DNA of 56,326 bases from Paludibaculum sp. (GTDB lineage Bacteria; Acidobacteriota; Terriglobia; Bryobacterales; Bryobacteraceae), in the NCBI GenBank assembly GCA_029973955.1, contig JARKQJ010000230.1, positions 1-56,326 on the forward strand. Reading direction: 5' to 3'. This document shows positions 1 to 8,105 of the stretch, piece after piece. Position 1 is the stretch's first letter, and every line of letters begins with the position of its first letter. A program made the translations under genes and the position numbers. Below the pieces are notes generated by a model that saw only the letters and a program-made list of their open reading frames with translations, had not been told where the DNA came from and made no database searches.

Positions 1-744
1 GATTGCGTCAAGGTGCTCGAAAACGAGTTATTCCGCACCATTCTGCCCGCCGAAGAGGTGGCCGCGGTCTTCGTCGAACCCGTGCAGGGAGAAGGCGGCT
101 ATGTGGTTCCGCCGCGCAAATTCTTCGACGAACTGCGCGCCGTCTGCGACCGCCACGGCATCCTTCTGGTGGCCGACGAAGTGCAGAGCGGCATGGGCCG
201 CACCGGCCGCATGTTCGCCAGCGAGCACTTCGGCCTGGAGCCCGATATCGTCACCGTGGCCAAGGGCATCGCCAGCGGCCTGCCGCTGAGCGCCACGGTC
301 GCGCGCGCCGACGTGATGCAGTGGAAGCCCGGCGCCCACGCGTCCACTTTCGGCGGCAATCCGGTGAGTATCGCCGCGTCGCTGGCCACCATTGAACTGT
401 TGGAGCAGGGGCTGGTCGACCACGCCGCCAGCATCGGCGCGCACATGCTGAACCGCATGAAGACGTGGGTGGATCGCTTCCCGCAGGTGGGCGACGTGCG
501 CGGCCTGGGCCTGATGCTGGCCTTCGAACTGGTGAAAGAGAAGGAGTCGAAGGAGCGCGCCCCGGAGCTGCGCGACCGCATCGTGGATCTAGCCTTCCAA
601 CGCGGCCTGCTGATTCTCGGCGCCGGGCCGAACTCGATCCGGCTCTCCCCGCCGCTGGTCATCACCGAGGAGCAGGCGGATTTCGCGCTCGAGATCATTG
701 AATCGGCCCTCGCAGAGTCGTCGACAGCGGAGGCCACAGCGTAG
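1..744 (+). CDS. Class-III PLP aminotransferase, C-terminal part (5' end outside window)
   Basis: This is a transaminase of fold-type I, class III (GabT/ArgD-like), which moves an amino group between an omega- or alpha-amino compound and a keto acid. The reading frame is open from the first base, so the N-terminal part lies upstream and only 247 residues are visible. The segment LVADEVQSGMGRTG carries the cofactor-binding Asp of this class. TVAKGIASGLPLS contains the Schiff-base lysine (about residue 88 of the fragment). HASTFGGNP is the conserved phosphate-contacting loop. The next gene starts 9 bases after the stop. The exact substrate (4-aminobutyrate, acetylornithine or other) cannot be decided from the fragment. 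Confidence 0.9.
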   Translation, partial: DCVKVLENELFRTILPAEEVAAVFVEPVQGEGGYVVPPRKFFDELRAVCDRHGILLVADEVQSGMGRTGRMFASEHFGLEPDIVTVAKGIASGLPLSATVARADVMQWKPGAHASTFGGNPVSIAASLATIELLEQGLVDHAASIGAHMLNRMKTWVDRFPQVGDVRGLGLMLAFELVKEKESKERAPELRDRIVDLAFQRGLLILGAGPNSIRLSPPLVITEEQADFALEIIESALAESSTAEATA

Positions 745-753
745 ACTAATGAG

Positions 754-1299
754 GTGAGCCAAGCACGGATTCTGGACGTCGGCTGCGGCGTGAACAAGCT
801 GCCGGGCGCCATCGGCGTCGATCGCAACCCGCGCACCCGCGCCGACGTCCTCTGCGACCTCGACCACTTCCCTTACCCGTTCCGCGACAACTCCTTCGAC
901 CGCCTGCAAGCCATCCACGTCATCGAACACCTCTCCGATGTCCTGCGCGCCATGGAGGAGTTCCACCGCCTGGTCCGCCCCGGCGGCACGGTATTCCTGG
1001 CCACACCCCACTACACGGACTTCTCCAGCTTCTGCGATCCCACCCACCGCTGGCACCTCAACTCCTTCTCCTTCCGCTACTTCGGCGCCGATAACGCCGG
1101 CTACGGCTACTACTCCACAGCGCGTTTGCGCGAGAAGAAAGTGAAGCTCAGGCTACTTGCTTTGTGGAGGTACCTCGGCTTCGAACTCCTCGTCAACGCC
1201 TCGCCCCGCTTCCGGCGCTTCTGGGAGCACTACCTGTGCTACGTGGTGCGCGGCAAAGTGATGGAGTTCGAGTTCGAAGTCGTCAAAACGGCTGAGTGA
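754..1299 (+). CDS. Class I SAM-dependent methyltransferase (type 11)
   Basis: A 181-residue methyltransferase. The SAM-binding motif I (ILDVGCGVNKLPGAIGVD) sits almost at the N-terminus, followed by HVIEHL and the post-motif LVRPGGTVFLATPH typical of methyltransferase type 11 domains. The substrate is unknown. The short N-terminus and the phrase DPTHRWHLNSFS resemble enzymes of glycan or cell-surface gene clusters, but that is only inference. The GTG start at 754 is the one that keeps motif I intact. A TAGACT box ends 6 nt upstream and overlaps the stop of the previous gene. The stop overlaps the start of the yraN-like gene by 4 nt, so the two are probably translationally coupled. Confidence 0.8.
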   Translation: MSQARILDVGCGVNKLPGAIGVDRNPRTRADVLCDLDHFPYPFRDNSFDRLQAIHVIEHLSDVLRAMEEFHRLVRPGGTVFLATPHYTDFSSFCDPTHRWHLNSFSFRYFGADNAGYGYYSTARLREKKVKLRLLALWRYLGFELLVNASPRFRRFWEHYLCYVVRGKVMEFEFEVVKTAE

Positions 1300-1736
1300 C
1301 CGGCGGCTTTTTTTCCGTCATCGATCGGGTCCGTCACCGGGCCCGCTTGAAGCGCTGGAACGAATCCGCGGCCCTGGGCCGCCGCGGCGAGGATCTGGCG
1401 CATCGTTACCTGCAGGCCATCGGCCTCACCGTGGTGGAACGGAACTGGGTGGGCCCCGGCCTGCGTGCCGAAGTCGATCTGATCGCCTGGGACGGGGACA
1501 CGCTCGTCTTCGTGGAGGTCAAGTCCCGCCACAACCTCCAACACGCCGCGCCGGACCGCGCCATGGACACGCTCAAGCGCCGCCAGGTGGCCTCCGCCGC
1601 CCACTATTTCCTCAAGCGCTGGCGCATTCCCCCGTCGCGGGCCCGCTTCGATCTAGTCACCATCGTCTTCGAGCCTTTTCACCTGGAACACACCCGAGCC
1701 GCCTGGAGCTTCGATCCTCCAAATCCGCTATGCTGA
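1296..1736 (+). CDS. yraN: YraN/UPF0102 family nuclease-like protein
   Basis: A 146-residue member of the UPF0102 family, small proteins with a restriction-endonuclease-like fold. The family signature is present: GRRGEDLAHRYLQ, then RNWVGPGLRAEVDLIAWD and VFVEVKSR, which together give the E..D..ExK arrangement expected of a PD-(D/E)XK fold. The biochemical role of the family is not settled. The GTG start overlaps the upstream methyltransferase stop (GTGA). Downstream is galT, separated by only 27 bases and probably cotranscribed. The first about 25 residues before the conserved core are longer than in many homologues, so a later start is possible. Confidence 0.85.
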   Translation: MTGGFFSVIDRVRHRARLKRWNESAALGRRGEDLAHRYLQAIGLTVVERNWVGPGLRAEVDLIAWDGDTLVFVEVKSRHNLQHAAPDRAMDTLKRRQVASAAHYFLKRWRIPPSRARFDLVTIVFEPFHLEHTRAAWSFDPPNPLC

Positions 1737-1763
1737 AAGCGTTCACACCTGGACGGACACCTT

Positions 1764-2765
1764 TTGCCTGATCTTCGCAAAGACCCGATCACCGGCCGCT
1801 GGGTGATCATCGCCAATGACCGCGCCCGCCGGCCCGCCGACTTTACCCGCGAGAGCGCCGTCCCCAACCCGAGCCGCATCTGCCCCTTCTGCCCCGGCCA
1901 GGAAAATAAGACGCCCCCGGAAGTGCTCGCCTACCGCAACAACGGCGGCGCCAACCAGGGCGGCTGGTCCCTGCGCGTCGTGCCCAACAAGTTCCCCGCC
2001 CTGCGCGTGGAGGGCGAGATCGACCGCCAGGGCGAAGGGCTCTACGACCGCATGAACGGTGTCGGCGCCCACGAGGTGATCATCGAATCGCCCGACCACG
2101 CCGCCTCGTTCTCCGAAATGCCCGAGAAAGAGGTCTCCGACGTCTTCTTCGCTTTCCGGGACCGCATCCTCGATCTCAGCAAGGATCCCCGCCTCCGCTA
2201 CGTCATCGTCTTCAAGAACTACGGCGCCGCCGCCGGCGCCACGCTCGAACACTCGCACTCACAGTTGATCGCCCTGCCCGTGGTGCCCAAACGCGTCCAG
2301 GAGGAACTGGACGGCGCCCTGCGCTACTATCAGTTCCGCGAACGCTGCATCTTCTGCGACATCCTCCAGCAGGAACTCGCCTCGCGCGCGCGCATCGTCT
2401 TCGAAACTGACCACTTTCTCGCCGTGGCGCCTTACGCCTCCCGCTTCCCCTTCGAAACCTGGATTGTTCCGCGGCGCCACTCTTCCCATTTCTCCGCCTC
2501 CGATCCGGCCGTGCTCCACAACCTCGGCTGGACCGTCCGATCCGTCCTCCGCAAAATCGACAAGGTGCTCGAAAAGCCGGCTTATAACGCCATCATCCAC
2601 ACCGCCCCGGTTCAGGATAACCCGCTCGATCACTACCACTGGCACCTGGAACTGATTCCCAAGCTCACCAAAGTGGCCGGCTTCGAATGGGGCACGGGCT
2701 TCTACATCAACCCCACCCCGCCCGAAGAGGCCGCCCGTTTCCTCCGCGAAGCCGGGCTAGTCTAG
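1764..2765 (+). CDS. galT: Galactose-1-phosphate uridylyltransferase
   Basis: GalT of the Leloir pathway exchanges UDP-glucose and galactose-1-phosphate for glucose-1-phosphate and UDP-galactose through a uridylylated histidine. At 333 residues the length fits the family. It starts with LRKDPITGRWVII, the usual N-terminal signature, which supports the TTG start at 1764. Cys40 and Cys43 (CPFC) are the usual metal ligands. The active-site segment LEHSHSQL holds H163-S-H165, where most relatives have HPH, the second His being the nucleophile. A second HIT-type stretch (DHYHWHLEL) lies near the C-terminus. No galK or galE is adjacent. The 49-nt gap to the next gene contains a 15-bp tandem repeat. 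Confidence 0.92.
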   Translation: MPDLRKDPITGRWVIIANDRARRPADFTRESAVPNPSRICPFCPGQENKTPPEVLAYRNNGGANQGGWSLRVVPNKFPALRVEGEIDRQGEGLYDRMNGVGAHEVIIESPDHAASFSEMPEKEVSDVFFAFRDRILDLSKDPRLRYVIVFKNYGAAAGATLEHSHSQLIALPVVPKRVQEELDGALRYYQFRERCIFCDILQQELASRARIVFETDHFLAVAPYASRFPFETWIVPRRHSSHFSASDPAVLHNLGWTVRSVLRKIDKVLEKPAYNAIIHTAPVQDNPLDHYHWHLELIPKLTKVAGFEWGTGFYINPTPPEEAARFLREAGLV

Positions 2766-2814
2766 ACCGGTCTTGTCTAGGCTGGTCCAGTCTATGCCAG
2801 GATAGTCTAGGAAC
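2760..2814 (+). repeat. 15-bp direct repeats (GTCTAG-phased) between galT and the GT-C gene
   Basis: The hexamer GTCTAG, or GTCTAT once, recurs at 2760, 2775, 2790 and 2805, exactly 15 bases apart. The intervening bases also resemble each other (ACCGGTCTT, GCTGGTCCA, GCCAGGATA). The array starts on the galT stop codon and ends at the GTG of the next gene. The last unit contains TAGTCT ending 6 nt before that GTG, a possible -10 box. It may be a regulator-binding array or simply a small tandem duplication. Confidence 0.6.
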
Positions 2815-4185
2815 GTGCCCCGCCTCGCCGCTTACTTCTGGCTGGCCTTCGCCGCCGTACTCATGGTTTACCGCGGCGTCACGCAATCCGTCACCATCGA
2901 CGAGGCGTTCTCCTACCACCTCTTCCTCAGCCAGCCATGGTCCGCGTTCTGGGACCGTTACGACGCCGCCTATCACGTCCTCCACACCTGGGCCACCTGG
3001 CTGGCCGTCCACAAGTTCGGCAAATCCGAAGCTATCCTGCGGCTGCCCAGCATGCTGGCGGGTCTGGCCTACCTGGCCGGCTGTGCCGCAGTCTGCCGCC
3101 GGCTGCTGGGCGGCGGATGGCGCTTCTTCGCCGGCTGCGTCCTTCTCTCCACGGAACCCCTCATTGCGGACTACCTCTCCGCCGCCCGCGGCTACGGCGC
3201 ATCCCTGGCCTTCCTCGTCTGGGCCTTCGACTCGCTCCTGGCCGAGCGCCCGGCGCGCGCCAGCCTCCTGCTTGGCCTGGGCGTGGCCTGCAACCTCACC
3301 ATCGCCGTGCCGGCCGCCTGCGCCGGCGTGGTCTACCTCCTCCTTTCCGCCCGCCAGTGGAAGAACGCACCCGGCCTCATCCTGCGGCTGGCCGGACCCT
3401 TCCTCGCCGTCGCCGTCCCCATCCTCGCCATCCCACTTTCGCACGCGACGAAGGACCACTTCTATTACGGCTCCACGGATCTTGTCGCCGCCCTGGACAC
3501 CCTGCTGGGCGCGGCCCTCGCCCACGGCCAGCCGAACTCCCCGGCCTGGGTCCACACCGCGGCGGTCTGGATGCCCGCCTTGGGCGGCGCCGCACTGCTG
3601 GCGGCCATCGGCGCTGGAATCAAATCCCGGTCCAAGCCGCTCGTCCTCCTCTGCGGCACTCTCCTCGGCAGCGTGCTCATTCTCGTCGCGGCCCACGCCG
3701 CGCTGGGTGTGCTTTACCCTTGGACGCGCAGCGGGCTTTACCTCAACTGGCTCTTCCTGGCCGCCTGCCTCACCCTCTGGGGCTGGGCTGCTGAACGGCA
3801 TGGGACAACCGCCCGCATCCTGAATTGGAGCGCCGGCGCGGCCACCGTGGCCCTCTGCCTCGCCTTTCTCGCCCAGTTCGAGACCCGCTATTACTTCGAC
3901 TTCCGCGAAGACGCCCCCGTCCGGGCCATGATGCAGCGCATCCGCGACACTCAGCCCGGCCAGCCCGCCTGCATCGGCGGGAGTTGGCGTTTCCAGCCCA
4001 CCGTCAACTACTACCGCCTGCGCTACCGCATGACCTGGATCGAGGAGATGCAGCGCACTGATACGCCCACCGCCGCCTGCCGCTTTGTGCTGCTTTCCGG
4101 CGAAGACCGCCCCTATGTCGAGAAGCTCGGCTTGCGGCCTCTCTGGACCGATGCTCTCTCCGGCACCACGCTGGCCGAACACTAG
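2815..4185 (+). CDS. Multi-spanning membrane protein, GT-C (ArnT/PMT-like) glycosyltransferase candidate
   Basis: A 456-residue integral membrane protein with roughly ten hydrophobic segments. The N-terminal helix is followed by a short loop SVTIDEAFSYH, with Asp29-Glu30. This placement of an acidic pair in the first external loop is typical of GT-C glycosyltransferases, which transfer sugars from polyprenyl-phosphate donors. The C-terminal about 100 residues (from FRED onward) look soluble, as in many of these enzymes. Acceptor and donor are unknown. The GTG start is directly preceded by the 15-bp repeat array. The stop overlaps the convergent small gene by 4 bases. Confidence 0.6.
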   Translation: MPRLAAYFWLAFAAVLMVYRGVTQSVTIDEAFSYHLFLSQPWSAFWDRYDAAYHVLHTWATWLAVHKFGKSEAILRLPSMLAGLAYLAGCAAVCRRLLGGGWRFFAGCVLLSTEPLIADYLSAARGYGASLAFLVWAFDSLLAERPARASLLLGLGVACNLTIAVPAACAGVVYLLLSARQWKNAPGLILRLAGPFLAVAVPILAIPLSHATKDHFYYGSTDLVAALDTLLGAALAHGQPNSPAWVHTAAVWMPALGGAALLAAIGAGIKSRSKPLVLLCGTLLGSVLILVAAHAALGVLYPWTRSGLYLNWLFLAACLTLWGWAAERHGTTARILNWSAGAATVALCLAFLAQFETRYYFDFREDAPVRAMMQRIRDTQPGQPACIGGSWRFQPTVNYYRLRYRMTWIEEMQRTDTPTAACRFVLLSGEDRPYVEKLGLRPLWTDALSGTTLAEH

Positions 4186-4508
4186 GCCGCCAGGGCGTAC
4201 ATCCGCGTCTGGTTCAGAATCGCCGCTGCCTTCACTGCCCGCGGGGCCTCCAGGCAGCAACGCTCGGCCCCCGCCCGGCCCTCCACCTGAACCCGTGTAT
4301 TGCCGTGCGTGATTCGCCACGCCCGGCTGGCCCCACGGGTCCAGGAGAGCGATTCCAGGCTCTCCTCCGCGCCTAGCACCATCTGCAGCCCACCCTGTGG
4401 GCCGTAGAACACTGTCCAGTCCGACGGCTCGCCGGCCGCCGCGCAATCGGCCGCCGCCGCGAGTAACGTCCTGGTTTCGGAGGAAAGCGTGTTCACAGTG
4501 AACCTCAT
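4182..4508 (-). CDS. Small protein of unknown function (108 aa)
   Basis: I do not recognise a family. The 108-residue product reads like a real soluble protein. It has an N-terminal helix-like part (SSETRTLLAAAADCAAAG), then alternating strand-like segments (DWTVFYGPQGGLQMVL, SLSWTRGASRAWRITHG, TRVQVEGRAGAERCCLE) and a final helix. No signal peptide or membrane segment is visible. The start at 4508 was chosen because the frame upstream of it has no such pattern and would run into the chemoreceptor gene. It is divergent from the chemoreceptor at 4582 and convergent with the GT-C gene. Confidence 0.5.
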   Translation of the reverse strand: MRFTVNTLSSETRTLLAAAADCAAAGEPSDWTVFYGPQGGLQMVLGAEESLESLSWTRGASRAWRITHGNTRVQVEGRAGAERCCLEAPRAVKAAAILNQTRMYALAA

Positions 4509-4581
4509 CGGCGCGGCGGAGAACGCTTTGAGACCAATTCGCTGGATGCAGAATTTCCTCACACTCGCCGGCCGTGCTCCG

Positions 4582-6090
4582 ATGAGTTTGGCGAGTATGA
4601 TTGCCCGCGCTGATTTACGCGCCCGGCTGACGGCGGGTAGTGCCGTGCTGATGGCAACCTCCCTTGTCCTGGGGAGTATCTCGATCTGGTCCATGCGCCG
4701 CATGAACAACACGCTGCGGGGCGCAGTGGAGACCGCCTCTCAGGAGGCGGAGGCGGCCGAAGAGATCCTGACGGGCTTCCACGCCATGCGTTCCGCCTCC
4801 CATGCCTCGCAGATCTCGGTCGTGATCGGACACCTCAACCGCCGCTCCAAACGCGCCGCCGCGTGCGCCGCATGTCACGACTCTGCCATGATTCAGCAGG
4901 ACCGCACGCGCTTCCGCGAGGCCGCCGGCCGCGTCCAGGACAGGCTCTCGCTGCTCGCTTCACTGCCTCTCGACGACGAACAGCGCCGCCGGGCCGATAT
5001 GCTCAAGCGCTCCCTGCCGCACTGGCTCGACGCCGACTCGCGCTATCACCAGGCCGCCGCTTCCGGCAAGTTCGACGACGCCCACGCGATCGTCGAGAAC
5101 CAGATCCAGCCGCTCCTCCAGCAGAACTCCGTCCACGCCAACGCCCTCGAAGATACCGCCCGCCGGCAACGCGCTTCCGCCATGACGGAGGTCGACCGCG
5201 AAGCCCGCTGGCTTCTCGCGCTCGTCTTCGCCGCCGCTTTCCTTGCTCTGCTCTCCGGCGCCGGCGTCGCCGCCGCTCTCTGGCAGGCGGGGCGTCGTCT
5301 GAACGCGCTCAGCCTGAATCTCAACGAATCCGCCAGCGTCCTGGTCCACTCCGGCAGCAACCTCGCGCAGACCAGCCAGGTGCTGGCCGGGAACGCCTCC
5401 CGCCAGGAGCGCGCATTCGTCGAAACCACCACCGAAAGCCGCGGCGTCACCGATCTCGCCCGTGCCAACAACCACAGCGCCGGTGAAGCCGACGAAACCG
5501 TCTCCCGCGCCTCCCAGCGCACCGCCCAGGCCCGCCTGGCGCTGCACGAGATGCAGGCCTCCATCGAGGGCGTCCACCGCTCCAGTGAGCAGATCGCCAA
5601 CATCATCAAAATCATCGACGGCATCGCCTTCCAAACCAATATCCTCGCCCTCAATGCCGCTGTGGAAGCCGCCCGCGCCGGGGAATCCGGCATGGGCTTC
5701 GCCGTCGTCGCCGGAGAAGTGCGCACCCTCGCCCAACGCTCCGCCGAGGCCGCCCGCGAAAGCTCCGCTCTCATTGAGGAACTGCGCCAGCGCGCCGCCG
5801 ACGGCCAGTCCCGCGTTCAGTCCGCCGTCGAATCGGTCGAACACATCGCCGCCGACGCCGAGCAGGTCCGCGCGCTCGTGGGGCGAGTCCGCACAGGCAG
5901 CGCCAAGCAGGCCGCCGGCATGGAACGCCTCGCCCAGTCTCTGGGCGCCATCGAATCCTCCACCGCGGACACCGCCCGCTCCGCCAACGAAAGCGCTTCG
6001 GAGTCCGAGGAACTGAACCAGACCTCCGCCCGCCTTGCCGAAGCCGTCGAGGACCTCACCGTCCTGGTGGGCGCTCGCCGCGCTACCTGA
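4582..6090 (+). CDS. Methyl-accepting chemotaxis protein with periplasmic c-type heme motif
   Basis: A 502-residue transmembrane chemoreceptor. TM1 is at about residues 17-37 and TM2 at about 209-233. The region between them, about 170 residues and predicted periplasmic, contains C95-A-A-C98-H99, a CxxCH c-type heme attachment motif. After TM2 comes the signalling domain with the hairpin IDGIAFQTNILALNAAVEAA and the following GFAVVAGEVRTLAQRS, which bind CheA/CheW in relatives. Heme-c sensor chemoreceptors are known in Desulfovibrio (DcrA) and Geobacter, so a redox or gas signal is plausible. No che genes are adjacent. The ATG at 4582 was preferred because TM1 follows directly. Starts at 4489, 4543 and 4597 are also possible, and none has a good ribosome site. 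Confidence 0.88.
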   Translation: MSLASMIARADLRARLTAGSAVLMATSLVLGSISIWSMRRMNNTLRGAVETASQEAEAAEEILTGFHAMRSASHASQISVVIGHLNRRSKRAAACAACHDSAMIQQDRTRFREAAGRVQDRLSLLASLPLDDEQRRRADMLKRSLPHWLDADSRYHQAAASGKFDDAHAIVENQIQPLLQQNSVHANALEDTARRQRASAMTEVDREARWLLALVFAAAFLALLSGAGVAAALWQAGRRLNALSLNLNESASVLVHSGSNLAQTSQVLAGNASRQERAFVETTTESRGVTDLARANNHSAGEADETVSRASQRTAQARLALHEMQASIEGVHRSSEQIANIIKIIDGIAFQTNILALNAAVEAARAGESGMGFAVVAGEVRTLAQRSAEAARESSALIEELRQRAADGQSRVQSAVESVEHIAADAEQVRALVGRVRTGSAKQAAGMERLAQSLGAIESSTADTARSANESASESEELNQTSARLAEAVEDLTVLVGARRAT

Positions 6091-6820
6091 GGCCCAGCCC
6101 TCCGTCCACCTGCAGCGTCTGTCCTGTCAAGAAAGTGCTTGCGCGCAGGAAGAACGCTACCGCCTCAGCGATCTCCTCGCCAGTTCCGGGCCGCTTGGCG
6201 GGAGTCCCCGCGGCCATCGCCTGAATCCGCGGGTCGTCCTTCTCCTCAAACGGAATCACGCCCGGCGCCACCGAGTTCACCGAAATCTCAGGCGCCAGCG
6301 CCTTGGCCAACGCCCGCGTCAGCTGAACCACCCCGGCCTTCGCGGCCCCATAATGCACGTGCTCGGGCCACGCCAGGAACGCCCCCATCGAACTGATGTT
6401 CACAATACGTCCGCCGCGCCCGCTGCGCCGCATCACCAGCGCGGCCTGCTGCGCACAGAAGAATACCGCCTTCAGATTCACGCTATGGATGAAATCCCAC
6501 TGCGCCTCGGTGATCTTGAGCACATCGATCTGAGTAAACCGCGCCGCGTTATTCACCAGTCCGTCCAGCCCGCCCTCCCGCGCCTCGATCTCCTGGAACA
6601 TCGCCTGAATCTCCGCCACCGATTCCAGGTTCGCGCGGTATAGCGGCGCCCCACCGCACTCCGCCGCGGTCGCCCGCGCCTCGGCTTCCGACCCCCCATA
6701 GTGGATCAGCACCCGCGCGCCTTGAGCGTGCAGATGCAGCGCGATCGCCCGCCCAATGCGCTTGGCCGCCCCCGTCACCAGAATCGTCTTGCCCGTCAGT
6801 TCAGACACTCGGCTCTCCAT
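6083..6820 (-). CDS. Short-chain dehydrogenase/reductase (pteridine-reductase/FabG-like)
   Basis: A 245-residue classical SDR that reduces a carbonyl or dihydropterin-like substrate with NAD(P)H. The cofactor motif VTGAAKRIGRAIA is at residues 15-28, and its Lys-Arg pair resembles NADPH-using pteridine reductases. NNAA, the catalytic Ser region NISSMG, and Y157-x3-K161 (YGAAK) are all present, and the C-terminal GQTLQVDGG is typical. It is the last gene of a minus-strand run. The ATG at 6820 lies inside the end of the MFS gene (20-nt overlap), and a GTG at 6808 is an alternative. The 3' end meets the chemoreceptor stop (8-nt convergent overlap). Confidence 0.85.
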   Translation of the reverse strand: MESRVSELTGKTILVTGAAKRIGRAIALHLHAQGARVLIHYGGSEAEARATAAECGGAPLYRANLESVAEIQAMFQEIEAREGGLDGLVNNAARFTQIDVLKITEAQWDFIHSVNLKAVFFCAQQAALVMRRSGRGGRIVNISSMGAFLAWPEHVHYGAAKAGVVQLTRALAKALAPEISVNSVAPGVIPFEEKDDPRIQAMAAGTPAKRPGTGEEIAEAVAFFLRASTFLTGQTLQVDGGLGLR

Positions 6821-8099
6821 GCACCTCAATTTCAGCAGGATCCACACCCTCTTTGCCAGGCTCCGGCAGCCGCCCGGTAAACTGCGCCCAGCCCCACCCG
6901 ATCGCCGTCAGCGAACTCAGGCAGCCCGACACGACGCCGATCGTCCGCGGGTCCACCTTCATCGAAGCCACGCCGGCCACCATCATCGAGATCATCATCG
7001 TCGCCCACACCATCGACTCCATCGTCGAAAACACGCGCCCCCGGTACTCATCCGCCACATGCCGCAGGAGCTGGCCGAAGTTCAGCACCGAGCTCACCGC
7101 CACCGCCGCCCGGCTCAGCCCGATGAAGAACAATGCCATCGGATACCACCGGCTGAGGCTGAACGCCACATAGGCCGCGCCGTGCACGATGTAGCAGGCC
7201 ACCACCGTCCGCTTGTAGCCTTCGAAGCTCAGCTTCCGCCCCCACGTGTTCGCCACCACCCCGCCCACAATCAAGCCGATGCCCGCGCAACCCCACGTCT
7301 CGCCAATCCCCGCCGCGCCGCGCCCGAACACCACTTCGCCAAAGAGGCTGAACAGAATCTGCGCCGCGCCGCCGCCCGTCGCCCAGCCCACGCCCACCAG
7401 CGCGATCGCCAGCACCAGCGGCGACCTGCCCATGTAGCGCAATCCATCCCGGTACTCGTGCCAGGGCCGAGCCACGCGATCCTCGCTCAGGTCCTTCCGC
7501 TCAGCCTGGAAGCTCTGCCCCCGCGGCACGCGCAACATCGAGATGCACGCCGCCGAGACCACAAACGAAAGCGCATTGAAGCCGAACGCCACCTCGTACC
7601 CGAAGCCCGTCGATGTGGCGCCCCCCAGAAATGCGCCGATCGCCACCGACGTCCACTGCGTCGTCTGCGTGAGCGAGTTCGCCGTGTGCAGCTCTTCCTT
7701 GCTGGCGATCACCGGCAGAATCGACGCCCGCCCGCTCGTAAAGAACGGCGACGCGAACATCAGCGCCGCGCTGAAGAAGAACAGCAGCCCGACCTCCTTC
7801 CGCCCGATACACAGGATGAAGCCTAGCGCGATCAAGGCCCGCACCACGTCGCTGAGGATCATCACCTTGCGCCGGTCCATGCGGTCGAGCACCAACCCCG
7901 CCACCGGCCCGGCCATCAGCATCCCGATCGCCCTCGACAGCATCACCCCGCTCACCGCCAGCCCGGAGTGCGTCTGCTGCATCACCAGCGCGAAGACGGC
8001 CACGTTGTTGAAGTTGTCGCCCACCTCGCTCACTACCTGGCCCATCCACGTGAGCCGGTAGTTCCGGTTGCTCCGCAGCAGTGCCGTGAATCCAGCCAT
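6801..8099 (-). CDS. Major facilitator superfamily transporter (EntS/MFS_3-like)
   Basis: A 432-residue membrane transporter with about twelve predicted helices. The N-terminal start RNYRLTWMGQVVSEVGDNF and the loop between helices 2 and 3 (GPVAGLVLDRMDRRKVMILSD) match the MFS_3/EntS-like group, which are mostly drug or siderophore exporters. The substrate cannot be told from sequence. It lies 6 nt downstream of the EamA exporter gene and overlaps the SDR, so it is part of the same transcript. Confidence 0.82.
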   Translation of the reverse strand: MAGFTALLRSNRNYRLTWMGQVVSEVGDNFNNVAVFALVMQQTHSGLAVSGVMLSRAIGMLMAGPVAGLVLDRMDRRKVMILSDVVRALIALGFILCIGRKEVGLLFFFSAALMFASPFFTSGRASILPVIASKEELHTANSLTQTTQWTSVAIGAFLGGATSTGFGYEVAFGFNALSFVVSAACISMLRVPRGQSFQAERKDLSEDRVARPWHEYRDGLRYMGRSPLVLAIALVGVGWATGGGAAQILFSLFGEVVFGRGAAGIGETWGCAGIGLIVGGVVANTWGRKLSFEGYKRTVVACYIVHGAAYVAFSLSRWYPMALFFIGLSRAAVAVSSVLNFGQLLRHVADEYRGRVFSTMESMVWATMMISMMVAGVASMKVDPRTIGVVSGCLSSLTAIGWGWAQFTGRLPEPGKEGVDPAEIEVHGEPSV

Positions 8100-8105
8100 C
8101 GGCGC

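Noticed and set aside
2707..4446. Minus-strand frame of about 580 codons across the GT-C gene
   Set aside because: Gly/Glu/Ala low complexity and no ribosome site; the plus-strand membrane protein explains the region.
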